In this document: piece after piece, positions 6,733 to 14,163 of the stretch
Layout: the number at the start of each line of letters is the position of its first letter
Position numbering within the stretch: position 1 is the stretch's first letter
NCBI GenBank assembly: GCA_031258995.1
Contig: JAIRMB010000029.1
Location: 1 to 15,922, forward strand
Direction of reading: 5' to 3'
Source: Puniceicoccales bacterium
Lineage (GTDB): Bacteria > Verrucomicrobiota > Verrucomicrobiia > Opitutales > JAIRLM01
DNA length: 15,922 bases
Translations under genes and position numbers: made by a program
The notes under the pieces: model-generated
What the model was told of the DNA's origin: nothing
Databases searched by the model: none
The model's input: only the letters and a program-made list of their open reading frames with translations

Positions 6733-7359
6733 ATGGGGCGGGGCACGCTAATCACTTTTGAAGGCATTGAAGGAGCCGGGAAATCCTCCCAATTGGAGTT
6801 TTTGGCGAAGCGGCTGCGTGCTGCGGGCCGGAACGTGCTGGCCATTCGGGAGCCAGGCGGCACAGAATTGGGCGAAGGGATCCGCCGCCTACTAAAAGGA
6901 AAAGAGACTCCGCTCTGCGGAGAGGCGGAGTTGCTACTCTTTTTAGCCAGTCGGGCCCAACTGGTTCGCGAACGCATCCGGCCGGCCCTCGCTGACGGGA
7001 CGATCGTTCTTTGCGACCGCTATTCCGACTCTACCCTAGCCTACCAGTGGGGCGCCAGAGGGCTGCCCATCGAGCTGGTGAAAGAGTTGGATCGCTTCGC
7101 CGCCGCCGCCTGCGTCCCAGACCGAACCATTTTGTTGGATCTTCCTCCCGAGGAAGGTTTCCGTCGCATTCGGGCCGCTCGCGGCGGGCCATTGGACCGC
7201 TTCGAAGAGGAGCCGTTGGCATTTTTTCAAAAAGTCCGGGCCGCTTACCTGCAAATTGTCCAAGAAAATCCGCACCGGATTGTCACAATCGACGGTTCTC
7301 AGTCGCCAAAGGCGGTGGAACTGGCCGTCGCCGCCGCCGTGAGGGAGCTGCTGTTCTAG
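6733..7359 (+). CDS. tmk: Thymidylate kinase
   Basis: This cytoplasmic enzyme phosphorylates dTMP to dTDP with ATP, a required step of dTTP synthesis. The 208 residues show the P-loop FEGIEGAGKSSQ (9-20), REPGGTELGE (39-48), the DRYSDSTLAYQ motif (95-105) that binds dTMP, and a lid region RAARGGPLDRFEEE (147-160), all in the expected order and spacing. Length is usual for the family. The start is either the ATG at 6733 or a TTG at 6724; neither has a good Shine-Dalgarno site, and I chose ATG. In many bacteria tmk precedes holB, but here the next gene is convergent and a strong hairpin terminator follows. Confidence 0.95.
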   Translation: MGRGTLITFEGIEGAGKSSQLEFLAKRLRAAGRNVLAIREPGGTELGEGIRRLLKGKETPLCGEAELLLFLASRAQLVRERIRPALADGTIVLCDRYSDSTLAYQWGARGLPIELVKELDRFAAAACVPDRTILLDLPPEEGFRRIRAARGGPLDRFEEEPLAFFQKVRAAYLQIVQENPHRIVTIDGSQSPKAVELAVAAAVRELLF

Positions 7360-7469
7360 TTCGGCTAATATTTCCCCGGCCATTCGCTCTGCTGGGCGTA
7401 TGTGCGCATTCGGCAAATATGGCCGGCCCACCGCGGGCGTCCGGCCGATGTGCCGGTCTCAACTTCGGC

Positions 7470-7508
7470 AATTTCCCGCGGCGCGCAGAGCGCGCCGCGG
7501 GAAATTTT
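7470..7508. terminator. Bidirectional intrinsic terminator between tmk and the autotransporter gene
   Basis: Arms at 7470-7486 and 7490-7506 form a perfect 17-bp stem (AATTTCCCGCGGCGCGC and its complement) with a 3-base loop AGA. The A/T ends supply a short U tract on both strands: TTTT follows on the plus strand, and AAATT runs read as U on the minus strand. It lies 110 bases after the tmk stop and directly abuts the TGA stop of the minus-strand gene at 7508-7510, so it can end both convergent transcripts. Confidence 0.88.
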
Positions 7509-10500
7509 CAGAATTCGTAATGGGCGCGAATAGAACCACTTATGCTATCTCGTGTGCCGGCCGAACCGCGCAAGAGCAGGTCTATGGCCGTGAACGGGGT
7601 CGGATGGCAGGCCACGCCCACCTCGCCGGCAATGCGATTGCCCTTCAGGGACGGCCGTTGAATTTCCGCCCCGTTTACCGTGCCCTTGGCCGTTCCGGCC
7701 AACTCTCGTTCGTAGTAGCCGCCGATCCAAGGCGCCAACTGTCGCGAAGCCACATAGGACAGGTGGCAGCCGACGCGAACCCGGTGCGAGTCTATCGCTT
7801 CGAGGGAGATGCCCTCGTCGGCAAATTTTTTGCCGTTTAGGTGCGTCCAGAAGTATTTGCCGAAAACATCGATGGGAAATTTCTCGTCATACGTCCAGCC
7901 GCAGGAAGTCCCCAGCTGGGCTCCGCAGTATGTTGCACCGTTATCGATGGACAGTCCAAGTGCGCTTTCTGCGTCGCCGTTCCATTTATTTTTGACCATT
8001 CCGCCCCGTCCGGCAAATTCGAAAGCGAAACGGCTGTCGTCGCTTTCCGCGAGGATCAGTCGGGCCAAAATGCCGGCGCCAAAGGCCGTAGCCCGCCCAG
8101 ATCCTTTGATGGGGCCAAGGTCGTAGCTCTGCTCAGTTTTTGTCTTGCTCTTGACTGTGGCGCCCTCGAAGAACCCGCCGTAGAGCAGGTGCCCCGATGA
8201 GCCGGTTATCCCGTCCGCAAGGCCGGCTATGAGAGAGACGCCGTTTAGCTCGATGGAGGAATCCGCGTCGTGCTCCTTCATTCCTCCGCCGATGGAGCAA
8301 AAGGAGGTAACTTTATCCGTCCGCGGCATTGCGAACGTATTCGCGCAACAGTCCAGCGCCGCCGCGCCGACCAGCCATCCCTCGCTGAAGGCTTTGTAGC
8401 GCGCTGGGGCGGCCTCTCTGGCCGTGAGCGACTGGTCCACGCTTAGAAGGCTGGCGAGAATGCGATTGGCATCCCGCCAGACGCGGAATTTGTAGCCGGG
8501 CCGCGCAACTTCTGGAGGGATGCTCGATCCGTCGCAAACAGGGAAGAGATTCTTCTCGCAGATTAGCCCACGACCCGCGGTTAGCAGCACGATAGGCCTA
8601 TCTTTTTTTAGCATAAAAACCTCTTCGCCGTTGCGACCGCTGCTCACCCCGACGTCTATGGGACCCCTCACCGTCGCCGTGCCAAAGGGAATGGATAGCA
8701 GGACGGCGCCTTCGCTAATGTTTGGCGGCAAAACGAATTGTAACTGGCCGTGGAACTCCGCGGACTGCGCGCCGATTTCGCTCCGCATGTAGTCCGGGTC
8801 GTAGGGCACCGCTTGCGTGTACGACTCCACCTGAAAAGTTCTCTCATTGAACGAATAAACGTCGATCGGCTGGCCGTAGGCGATGCGGAGTGTGGCCGGC
8901 TCTTCCAATCGGAAGGTGCCCTGCCCCCTTTCCGCGCCTAGACTGGCACCATTTTGCAGCGTTAGCGTGCCGTGCCAGACTGTCACATCGCAATTATCCC
9001 AGAGTTCCGATCGATAGCGATCGAAGAGCACCGTGCCCACGTGCGTCCCTTCCGGATTGAGATCCAGCGTGGGGTGGGCGGACGGGTTGCCGCTACAGGT
9101 AATGGGGTCGTAGAGAAAAAACGTGTTATGTCTTTTCGCTCCAATAGCGTAGTCATGTTTTGTGAGATTTTTACGAACGATGATATCTTCCACCGCTTCT
9201 GGCAATGAGACGAAGTCGACAAACATCTCCCGCACAAAATCCGAAAAAAAGTTCAGTATTTCCGAATTATTGTGGTCGCCGCCGTTGTCCACAAAGTGCA
9301 GTCCGCTCGGCCGGCCCCTTTCTACCGTATCGAGGGGTGCAGCATCTTTGGCAACGTTACTTACAGAAGGAGACGGTTCGTCCCAATGAGCCGGCACCGA
9401 AGAATTCATGTGGGACCGATTTCCTCGGATTATCGTGTTTCCAGACCCGGCAACCAGCCGGGCCGTTCCGTCCACATAGATTCCTCCGCCGAGGTCGCCG
9501 GCTTCATTTTTCAAGAAGTAGCTGTTGCCCAGATCGGCAAATCCGCCGTCCTCGTAACCGGTGAAGACGCCGTGGCAGCTGATCGCTCCACCGTTTTTGC
9601 CGGCCCTATTGTGCAAAAATTGAGAATTTTGAACCGCGCCCGAAAAGCTACCACCGCATTTAGAGGATAGCGCCTTAAGGAGCTGATTTATTATAGTGGT
9701 ACCAATATCAGCACCAATAGATAGCTTCTCCGTAATTCTTTCGCCGAGCCCGGACGCGGCTGCTAGATCGCTGAGCGAAAGAATGCAGAGCGCCCCGCCG
9801 GAGCCATTGCCTGTGCTGGCAAGAATTTTCCGCAGCGTATTCCGATTTTGACCATATTGCCCAGTGGCTGCTTGGTCGGCGTCAACAACGGCCAACCGAT
9901 CTCCAGAACTGTTACCCTCGAAGCGGGAATTATCGATTTTGCCCTCAAAGATGACGCAACCAATGGCGCCGCCGCCCGATCCGGCCGAATTATTTTCGAA
10001 ACTGGAGCTGTGAACCCCGCCGTCGATGGCGACGGCGCCGACTGCTCCGCCTAGGCTGGGACCCCACCCGGAGGAGCCACTGTTTGATCCTCCCAGTACG
10101 GTCGGATTCGCGTACTTAACTACAGGAGCATTAAGTTCTTTTTTCGCGTACATTGTGTTCATGTTCCCTAGAATGCTCGGCAAGCCAAAGGCAAGGTTAT
10201 TGACAAAAGCGGAACTGTCGATTCCGCCTTCGAGATTTAGTGCAAAGACGGCTCCTCCCGCTGCAAGAGGCCCAACGGCGGCGTTCTTAGTAAACCGGGA
10301 GTTGCTAATTCCTCCGGAAAAGTTGCCCAGTGATGCAACCGCCCCGCCGAAAGCCGGTCCTCCGAGTTTCGCGGTGATGTTATCTAAAAAGATGGAATGG
10401 GAAATCCCGCCGGTAAAATCCTCTCCAATTTCTACGGCTCCACCGCCCTGCATGATCTCGAGGGCCTGCTCTGTTGCCTGCTCTGTTGCCTGCTCTAGTT

Positions 10501-10984
10501 GTGACGGCGACGAGGTGAATAATAGGTCCTGCCGCTTCTGGGTCGCATTAATCCCAGATGGATTATACATCCATGCAAGCAGCAGCTGCCCGATACGATT
10601 ACCAATTGCATTCCGGAAAGAACCGCCATTCCCGTTGAAGGTAACGTCGTTGATGCCAACCCCAGCTCCAGCGTTCCCTGTAAACGAAAAAAATCTGGAA
10701 GTCATGATCGGATTAAAGTTCGAGGAAGAGCCGGGCGATTTTTTCAAAACTACTCCTGCATTTTCTTTGCCCTGGATGCCGAGGTCATATTCGATCTCAT
10801 CGACGCCGGTCGTGAAATTAACATTTCCGTTAAAAAACAAGGTTTTGCCATCGTGCGGTCCTTCGCTCGAAATTGCTTTCGTAATGAACTTCTCCACGGC
10901 AGCCTCACCTTCTTTAATATTTATACACCTAATAGCCCAGAGAGGCGCCGCACAAAGTACCCACAGTAAGACAGCTCTTTTCAT
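7508..10984 (-). CDS. Chlamydial Pmp-like autotransporter (polymorphic outer membrane protein)
   Basis: A 1158-residue type V secreted surface protein. Residues 1-17 (MKRAVLLWVLCAAPLWA) form a Sec signal peptide. Residues about 50-570 carry the passenger with the repeat signature of chlamydial Pmp proteins: FxxN tetrapeptides at 51, 101, 116, 199, 231, 260, 329, 355, 456, 490 and 564, and GGA[VIL] at 182, 213, 243, 312, 339, 397 and 465. These repeats build a right-handed beta-helix. A middle domain spans about 575-860. The C-terminal translocator barrel runs from about 865 to the end, with alternating strands and a final aromatic residue (HYEF) as recognised by the BAM complex. Known Pmps act as adhesins and antigens; that role here is inference. 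GGGGTGA precedes the ATG by 4 bases. G+C looks lower in the N-terminal part. An in-frame 12-base repeat lies at codons 164-175. Confidence 0.92.
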   Translation of the reverse strand: MKRAVLLWVLCAAPLWAIRCINIKEGEAAVEKFITKAISSEGPHDGKTLFFNGNVNFTTGVDEIEYDLGIQGKENAGVVLKKSPGSSSNFNPIMTSRFFSFTGNAGAGVGINDVTFNGNGGSFRNAIGNRIGQLLLAWMYNPSGINATQKRQDLLFTSSPSQLEQATEQATEQALEIMQGGGAVEIGEDFTGGISHSIFLDNITAKLGGPAFGGAVASLGNFSGGISNSRFTKNAAVGPLAAGGAVFALNLEGGIDSSAFVNNLAFGLPSILGNMNTMYAKKELNAPVVKYANPTVLGGSNSGSSGWGPSLGGAVGAVAIDGGVHSSSFENNSAGSGGGAIGCVIFEGKIDNSRFEGNSSGDRLAVVDADQAATGQYGQNRNTLRKILASTGNGSGGALCILSLSDLAAASGLGERITEKLSIGADIGTTIINQLLKALSSKCGGSFSGAVQNSQFLHNRAGKNGGAISCHGVFTGYEDGGFADLGNSYFLKNEAGDLGGGIYVDGTARLVAGSGNTIIRGNRSHMNSSVPAHWDEPSPSVSNVAKDAAPLDTVERGRPSGLHFVDNGGDHNNSEILNFFSDFVREMFVDFVSLPEAVEDIIVRKNLTKHDYAIGAKRHNTFFLYDPITCSGNPSAHPTLDLNPEGTHVGTVLFDRYRSELWDNCDVTVWHGTLTLQNGASLGAERGQGTFRLEEPATLRIAYGQPIDVYSFNERTFQVESYTQAVPYDPDYMRSEIGAQSAEFHGQLQFVLPPNISEGAVLLSIPFGTATVRGPIDVGVSSGRNGEEVFMLKKDRPIVLLTAGRGLICEKNLFPVCDGSSIPPEVARPGYKFRVWRDANRILASLLSVDQSLTAREAAPARYKAFSEGWLVGAAALDCCANTFAMPRTDKVTSFCSIGGGMKEHDADSSIELNGVSLIAGLADGITGSSGHLLYGGFFEGATVKSKTKTEQSYDLGPIKGSGRATAFGAGILARLILAESDDSRFAFEFAGRGGMVKNKWNGDAESALGLSIDNGATYCGAQLGTSCGWTYDEKFPIDVFGKYFWTHLNGKKFADEGISLEAIDSHRVRVGCHLSYVASRQLAPWIGGYYERELAGTAKGTVNGAEIQRPSLKGNRIAGEVGVACHPTPFTAIDLLLRGSAGTRDSISGSIRAHYEF
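10464..10499. repeat. Three 12-base tandem units inside the Pmp-like gene
   Basis: The plus-strand unit GCCTGCTCTGTT occurs perfectly at 10464-10475 and 10476-10487 and imperfectly at 10488-10499. On the coding strand it gives the residues EQATEQATEQA near position 164. Because the unit is a multiple of three, gain or loss by slippage would change length without breaking the frame. Confidence 0.85.
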
Positions 10985-11025
10985 TCATTCACCCCAGACG
11001 GACAGGATGTCGTGAGCGGCGGCCC

Positions 11026-11056
11026 AATGCAAGCTTTTTTTGCATTTTTTTAATTT
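11026..11056. promoter_or_regulatory. A/T-rich inverted repeat between divergent genes
   Basis: AATGCAA (11026-11032) and TTGCATT (11040-11046) are exact inverted copies around a 7-base spacer, and the right arm runs into a T-rich stretch to 11058. It sits between the Pmp-like gene (minus strand) and the YhaM-like gene (plus strand). It could be an operator or part of an A/T-rich upstream element for the Pmp-like promoter. On the plus strand it also has the shape of a weak terminator, which could stop antisense transcription. No clear -35/-10 pair was found. Confidence 0.4.
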
Positions 11057-11154
11057 TTCCGATGAATAGGGCGGCGGTTAGTGGCAGTCGCGGAACCGGC
11101 ATCGGACGGACAAATCCCGTTGACAGGGCTGTCCCCTTCGCCGACCGTTTTTCC

Positions 11155-12126
11155 ATGGGCAACGTAACCACGCTGGAGTTGAAGGGTAAAATTCCGACGG
11201 GTACGGCCTTTGAGGGCGTGTTTCTGTTGAAGGGTGTCTCCCGAAGGATTGCCAAGAACGGTCGCCCATTCCTTGCCATCGAAGTGGGAGATCGCTACGG
11301 TTCGTTTTCTTGTAACATTTTCGAGGATAGCGATGCCTATGGCCTACTGCAGGGAGTGCCGGTGGGAGCCGTCCTGTCGCTGGCCGGCGTGGCGGAGCAG
11401 TTCAACGACCGGCTTAGCCCTAGGATCCAGGCCATCCGGCGGATCGGACCGGCGGAAGCGCGATCCCAAGGGCTGGAAGGCATCCTCTACGGCGGGCCCA
11501 AAGAGTCAACCGACCTATTGCGCAAAGAGTTGGAAAGCTACGTGGCCCGCATCGGCCACGAGAAACTCAAAAAAACCGTCGAAGAGGCGCTGAAAGAGGT
11601 GGGCGAAATTTTTTGGACCAACACGGCGGCGGTTAACATGCACCACGCCTATCGCTTTGGACTGTTGGAGCATTCAGTGCACGTGGCGCGGGCGGGCATC
11701 TCCCTTTTGCCCCATTACCCATTCGTAGATCCGGATTTGGCCATTGCCGGCATGCTGCTGCACGACGTAGGAAAGGCCTGGGAATACCGCGGTGAGGGCG
11801 CCTACGAACGTACGCGGGCGGGGCTGTTGCAGGGCCACGTGGTCCTGGGCTATCGCATAGTGCGGAAGGCGGCCCTGACGGCCAATCTAGAGGACGATCT
11901 GCTGTTGCAATTGGAGCACATCATCCTCTGCCACCAAGGGATGCCAGAATATGGGGCCGCCGTACTGCCCTCTTCGCCGGAGGGGGTTTTCGTAGCGCTG
12001 GTGGATAACCTGGATGCGAAAATGGCTATGGTGGAGAAGGCGCTAGATACAACGCCGGCCGATTGGGAGTTCAGCGAAAAGATCATGGGGCTCGAAGGGG
12101 CTCGGGTTTTTACCCAGGGCCGTTAG
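11155..12126 (+). CDS. YhaM-type HD-domain 3'-5' exoribonuclease
   Basis: The protein (323 aa from the ATG at 11155) has an N-terminal OB-fold region (about 15-100; FLLKGVSRRIAKNGRPFLAI and so on) and a C-terminal HD phosphohydrolase domain. Metal-ligand positions are visible: His in LLEHSVHVA (173), the HD pair in LLHDVGKAWEY (203-204), His in LQGHVVLGY (228), His in LEHIILCHQG (254, 260) and Asp in VALVDNLDAKM (284). OB plus HD in this order is the layout of YhaM, a 3'-5' exoribonuclease of RNA turnover. An upstream ATG at 11062 keeps the frame open and would add 31 residues of unusual composition; neither start has a clear ribosome site, and the family N-terminus favours 11155. It ends 5 bases before folD, which argues for an operon. 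Confidence 0.85.
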   Translation: MGNVTTLELKGKIPTGTAFEGVFLLKGVSRRIAKNGRPFLAIEVGDRYGSFSCNIFEDSDAYGLLQGVPVGAVLSLAGVAEQFNDRLSPRIQAIRRIGPAEARSQGLEGILYGGPKESTDLLRKELESYVARIGHEKLKKTVEEALKEVGEIFWTNTAAVNMHHAYRFGLLEHSVHVARAGISLLPHYPFVDPDLAIAGMLLHDVGKAWEYRGEGAYERTRAGLLQGHVVLGYRIVRKAALTANLEDDLLLQLEHIILCHQGMPEYGAAVLPSSPEGVFVALVDNLDAKMAMVEKALDTTPADWEFSEKIMGLEGARVFTQGR

Positions 12127-12131
12127 GTGCT

Positions 12132-13025
12132 ATGGCCGTACTGTTGAAGGGGGAGCCCGTCGCTGCGGCGTTGCGAAAAAAAATTCGTGCGGAAGTCTCT
12201 GCGTTGGCCCGCCCGCCGCGGCTGGCGATTCTGATGGCAGGTGAAAGTGCGGCTTCCCGCCGCTACGTGGAGCGCAAGTGCGACGCGGCCGCCGAGGTGG
12301 GCATCGGGACTGAGCTGTGCGCGTTGCCGGCCGGCGCAGGCAGAAGAGAAATTCTACAGCTGCTAAATCACTGGAATGAAGACGATTCGATTGATGGCGT
12401 TTTGGTGCAGGCGCCCCTGCCGGACCGATCCCTGGAAGACGAAGTTTTCGGCGCCGTGGACCCGGCCAAGGACGTGGACGGCTTCCATCCCCACAACGTG
12501 GGTCTCCTGGCGCTGGGGCAAAAAGATGGGCTGATTCCCTGCACGCCAAAGGGCATTCTGTATCTTCTGGAGGCCTATGGCATTCCCATCGCCGGTCGCC
12601 GGATCGTGATCATCGGCCGCAGCCGGATCGTGGGCCTGCCGCTGGCGTTGCTGCTTCAAAGTCGCGGCCTAGATGGCACGGTGACCCTTTGCCACTCCCG
12701 GACGGCGCACCTGCGGGAAATCGCTCGGGAGGCGGACTTACTCATCTCCGCCGTCGGCTCACCGAATCTGGTGCGGGCCGGCTGGATCCGGGAAGGGGCA
12801 ACGGTAGTTGATGTTGGGCAAAATTTTTTTTCCGATCCCTCCTCTGTCGGCGGGCGACGACTCCTGGGAGACGTGGACTTTTCCGTCGTCGCACCTCACT
12901 GCGGCGCCATAACCCCCGTCCCCGGCGGCGTGGGACCCATGACCGTGGCTTCCCTCCTGGAGAACGTTCTGCTGGCCCGGCAAAGGGGCGCCGCAAAGTC
13001 TTTACAGCCGTCGGCGGACGCCTAG
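12132..13025 (+). CDS. folD: Bifunctional methylenetetrahydrofolate dehydrogenase/cyclohydrolase FolD
   Basis: FolD oxidises 5,10-methylene-tetrahydrofolate to the methenyl form with NADP+ and hydrolyses it to 10-formyl-tetrahydrofolate, feeding purine and fMet synthesis. The 297 residues show YVERK (45-49) with the catalytic Tyr and Lys, VQAPLP (92-97; usually VQLPLP), DPAKDVDGFHPHNVG (110-124), PCTPKG (136-141), the dinucleotide loop GRSRIVGLPLA (162-172) and PVPGGVGPMTVA (262-273). The ATG at 12132 matches the family N-terminus and follows AGGTG closely. A longer frame from 12063 overlaps the upstream gene and is not supported. It is co-directional with its neighbours: 5 bases after the YhaM-like gene and 10 bases before the next. 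Confidence 0.95.
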   Translation: MAVLLKGEPVAAALRKKIRAEVSALARPPRLAILMAGESAASRRYVERKCDAAAEVGIGTELCALPAGAGRREILQLLNHWNEDDSIDGVLVQAPLPDRSLEDEVFGAVDPAKDVDGFHPHNVGLLALGQKDGLIPCTPKGILYLLEAYGIPIAGRRIVIIGRSRIVGLPLALLLQSRGLDGTVTLCHSRTAHLREIAREADLLISAVGSPNLVRAGWIREGATVVDVGQNFFSDPSSVGGRRLLGDVDFSVVAPHCGAITPVPGGVGPMTVASLLENVLLARQRGAAKSLQPSADA

Positions 13026-13035
13026 AGTTGACGCC

Positions 13036-13419
13036 GTGCAGGTGAATTTCAGCGCGCAGAGCATGGGAGAGCTGAATCGCCTCCCCATTGACCGGCAGAT
13101 GGAGCTCCTTGGCGAGCTGGCAACTCTAGGGGTTGGGCAATTCTATGGGGTCGGCGGCGAAGAACGTTTTGGACGGGTACAGCGCGGGCCCAAGACCTTC
13201 TATCGAGTACGCATCGGCGATCTTCGCTTCTATTTAGAATTTTCTTCCGACGGCATCTTTTGTAGCCACATCCTTCCGGAGCACAGCTTTAAGGATTTTT
13301 GCTTTCGCTGTGGATTTTCTTCCCCGGATGACAGTTCCGTGGAAAAGGATGGCGCTCTCTGGCAGTTTCTGGAAAACGGAGAGAGGATGGAGGACGTAGC
13401 CAGCAATGAGCCGCGGTGA
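13036..13419 (+). CDS. RelE/ParE-fold-like small protein, 127 aa
   Basis: The middle of this protein, RGPKTFYRVRIGDLRFYLEF (about residues 50-70), resembles the central strands of the RelE/ParE superfamily (typically YRxRxGDyRi), preceded by a helical segment LNRLPIDRQMELLGELATLG as in those toxins. The C-terminal half (HILPEHSFKDFCFR, then SSPDDSSVEKDGALWQFLENG) goes beyond a minimal RelE. Toxins of this kind cleave mRNA at the ribosome or poison gyrase, but there is no recognisable antitoxin beside it and it sits in a housekeeping cluster between folD and clpP. A non-toxic cellular role is therefore more likely. The start is GTG at 13036 with a weak ribosome site; a second GTG at 13042 is possible. 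Family assignment is from pattern memory only. Confidence 0.6.
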   Translation: MQVNFSAQSMGELNRLPIDRQMELLGELATLGVGQFYGVGGEERFGRVQRGPKTFYRVRIGDLRFYLEFSSDGIFCSHILPEHSFKDFCFRCGFSSPDDSSVEKDGALWQFLENGERMEDVASNEPR

Positions 13420-13519
13420 CAATGAAGTAGTTCTCTGGGCGGGATTTCCCGCGAAAAACCGGCCGGTTCCGCGTTTGGAAAAATTGCCATTGCCGAATCG
13501 GCTAGATGGTCCAGGGTGA
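13406..13519 (+). CDS. Possible 37-residue small protein
   Basis: A short frame starts at ATG 13406-13408, overlaps the end of the RelE-like gene by 14 bases in another frame, and ends at TGA 13517-13519, 26 bases before clpP. Overlaps of this kind suggest translational coupling. The product (MSRGDNEVVLWAGFPAKNRP followed by a proline- and leucine-rich tail) is basic and matches nothing I know. GGAGG lies 12 bases upstream, which is longer than ideal. It could also be chance. Confidence 0.3.
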   Translation: MSRGDNEVVLWAGFPAKNRPVPRLEKLPLPNRLDGPG

Positions 13520-13545
13520 GCACGGCCGAAGGGACCAATTGAATC

Positions 13546-14151
13546 ATGGGGCACTATCTCCCTCTTCCTTATGTATATGAGCGCGATGGCCGCACGGAGC
13601 GGTCCTGGGACATTTACAGTCGACTTCTGAAGGACCGCATCATCTTCATAGGCACGCCCATCGACGACTGGGTGGCCAATGCCGTAGTGGCGCAGCTGCT
13701 ATTCCTCCAGATGGAGGATGGAAAAAAGGACATCCACCTCTACATCAACTGCCCGGGCGGAAGCGTCACGGCCGGCATGGCCATCTATGACACCATCAAT
13801 TTTATGCACTGCGACGTGGTCACCTACTGCGTGGGACAGGCGGCCAGCTTCGGCACGCTCCTCCTGGCGGCCGGCACGAAGGGCAAGCGCTATGCACTTC
13901 CAAACAGCCGGGTCATGATCCACCAGCCGATGGGCGGCGCCACGGGCCAGAGCGCAGATATTTCCATCGCCGCGAAAGAAGTTCTCCGGTGGCGGACCGT
14001 TATTAATGTGATTCTGGCTCAGCGGACGGGCCGGCCGGTGGAACGGATCGCAAAAGATTCGGACCGTAATTTTTTTATGACGGCTCAGGAGGCGTTGGAC
14101 TACGGCATTGTCGATGAGGTAATCGAGCGAAAAAAGCCGAGTGAGTCCTAG
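13546..14151 (+). CDS. clpP: ATP-dependent Clp protease proteolytic subunit with Asn in the triad
   Basis: ClpP forms the tetradecameric serine-protease chamber that degrades proteins unfolded by ClpX or ClpC. The 201 residues follow the family throughout: DIYSRLLKDRIIFIG (22-36), YINCPGGSVTAGMAIYDT (67-83), nucleophile Ser101 in GQAASFG, His126 in RVMIHQPMGG. Where Escherichia coli ClpP has the triad Asp171 (DTERDRF), this protein reads DSDRNFF, with Asn175; the codon is AAT at 14068-14070. The same replacement is known in Listeria monocytogenes ClpP1, which has low activity alone and works in a mixed complex with ClpP2. A second clpP elsewhere in the genome is therefore likely. clpX follows after 12 bases, so the two are co-expressed. 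The ATG has AGGGA upstream at a long spacing. Confidence 0.95.
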   Translation: MGHYLPLPYVYERDGRTERSWDIYSRLLKDRIIFIGTPIDDWVANAVVAQLLFLQMEDGKKDIHLYINCPGGSVTAGMAIYDTINFMHCDVVTYCVGQAASFGTLLLAAGTKGKRYALPNSRVMIHQPMGGATGQSADISIAAKEVLRWRTVINVILAQRTGRPVERIAKDSDRNFFMTAQEALDYGIVDEVIERKKPSES

Positions 14152-14163
14152 GCGGCCGAGCAG

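Noticed and set aside
10026..11015. Long plus-strand frame (329 codons) opposite the Pmp-like gene
   Set aside because: It is antisense to a gene with a signal peptide, repeat motifs and barrel. Its own translation resembles no protein, and no ribosome site is seen.
11120..11148. TTGACA at 11120-11125 as a -35 box for the YhaM-like gene
   Set aside because: No -10-like hexamer lies 16-18 bases downstream (GACCGT region), so it is probably chance.
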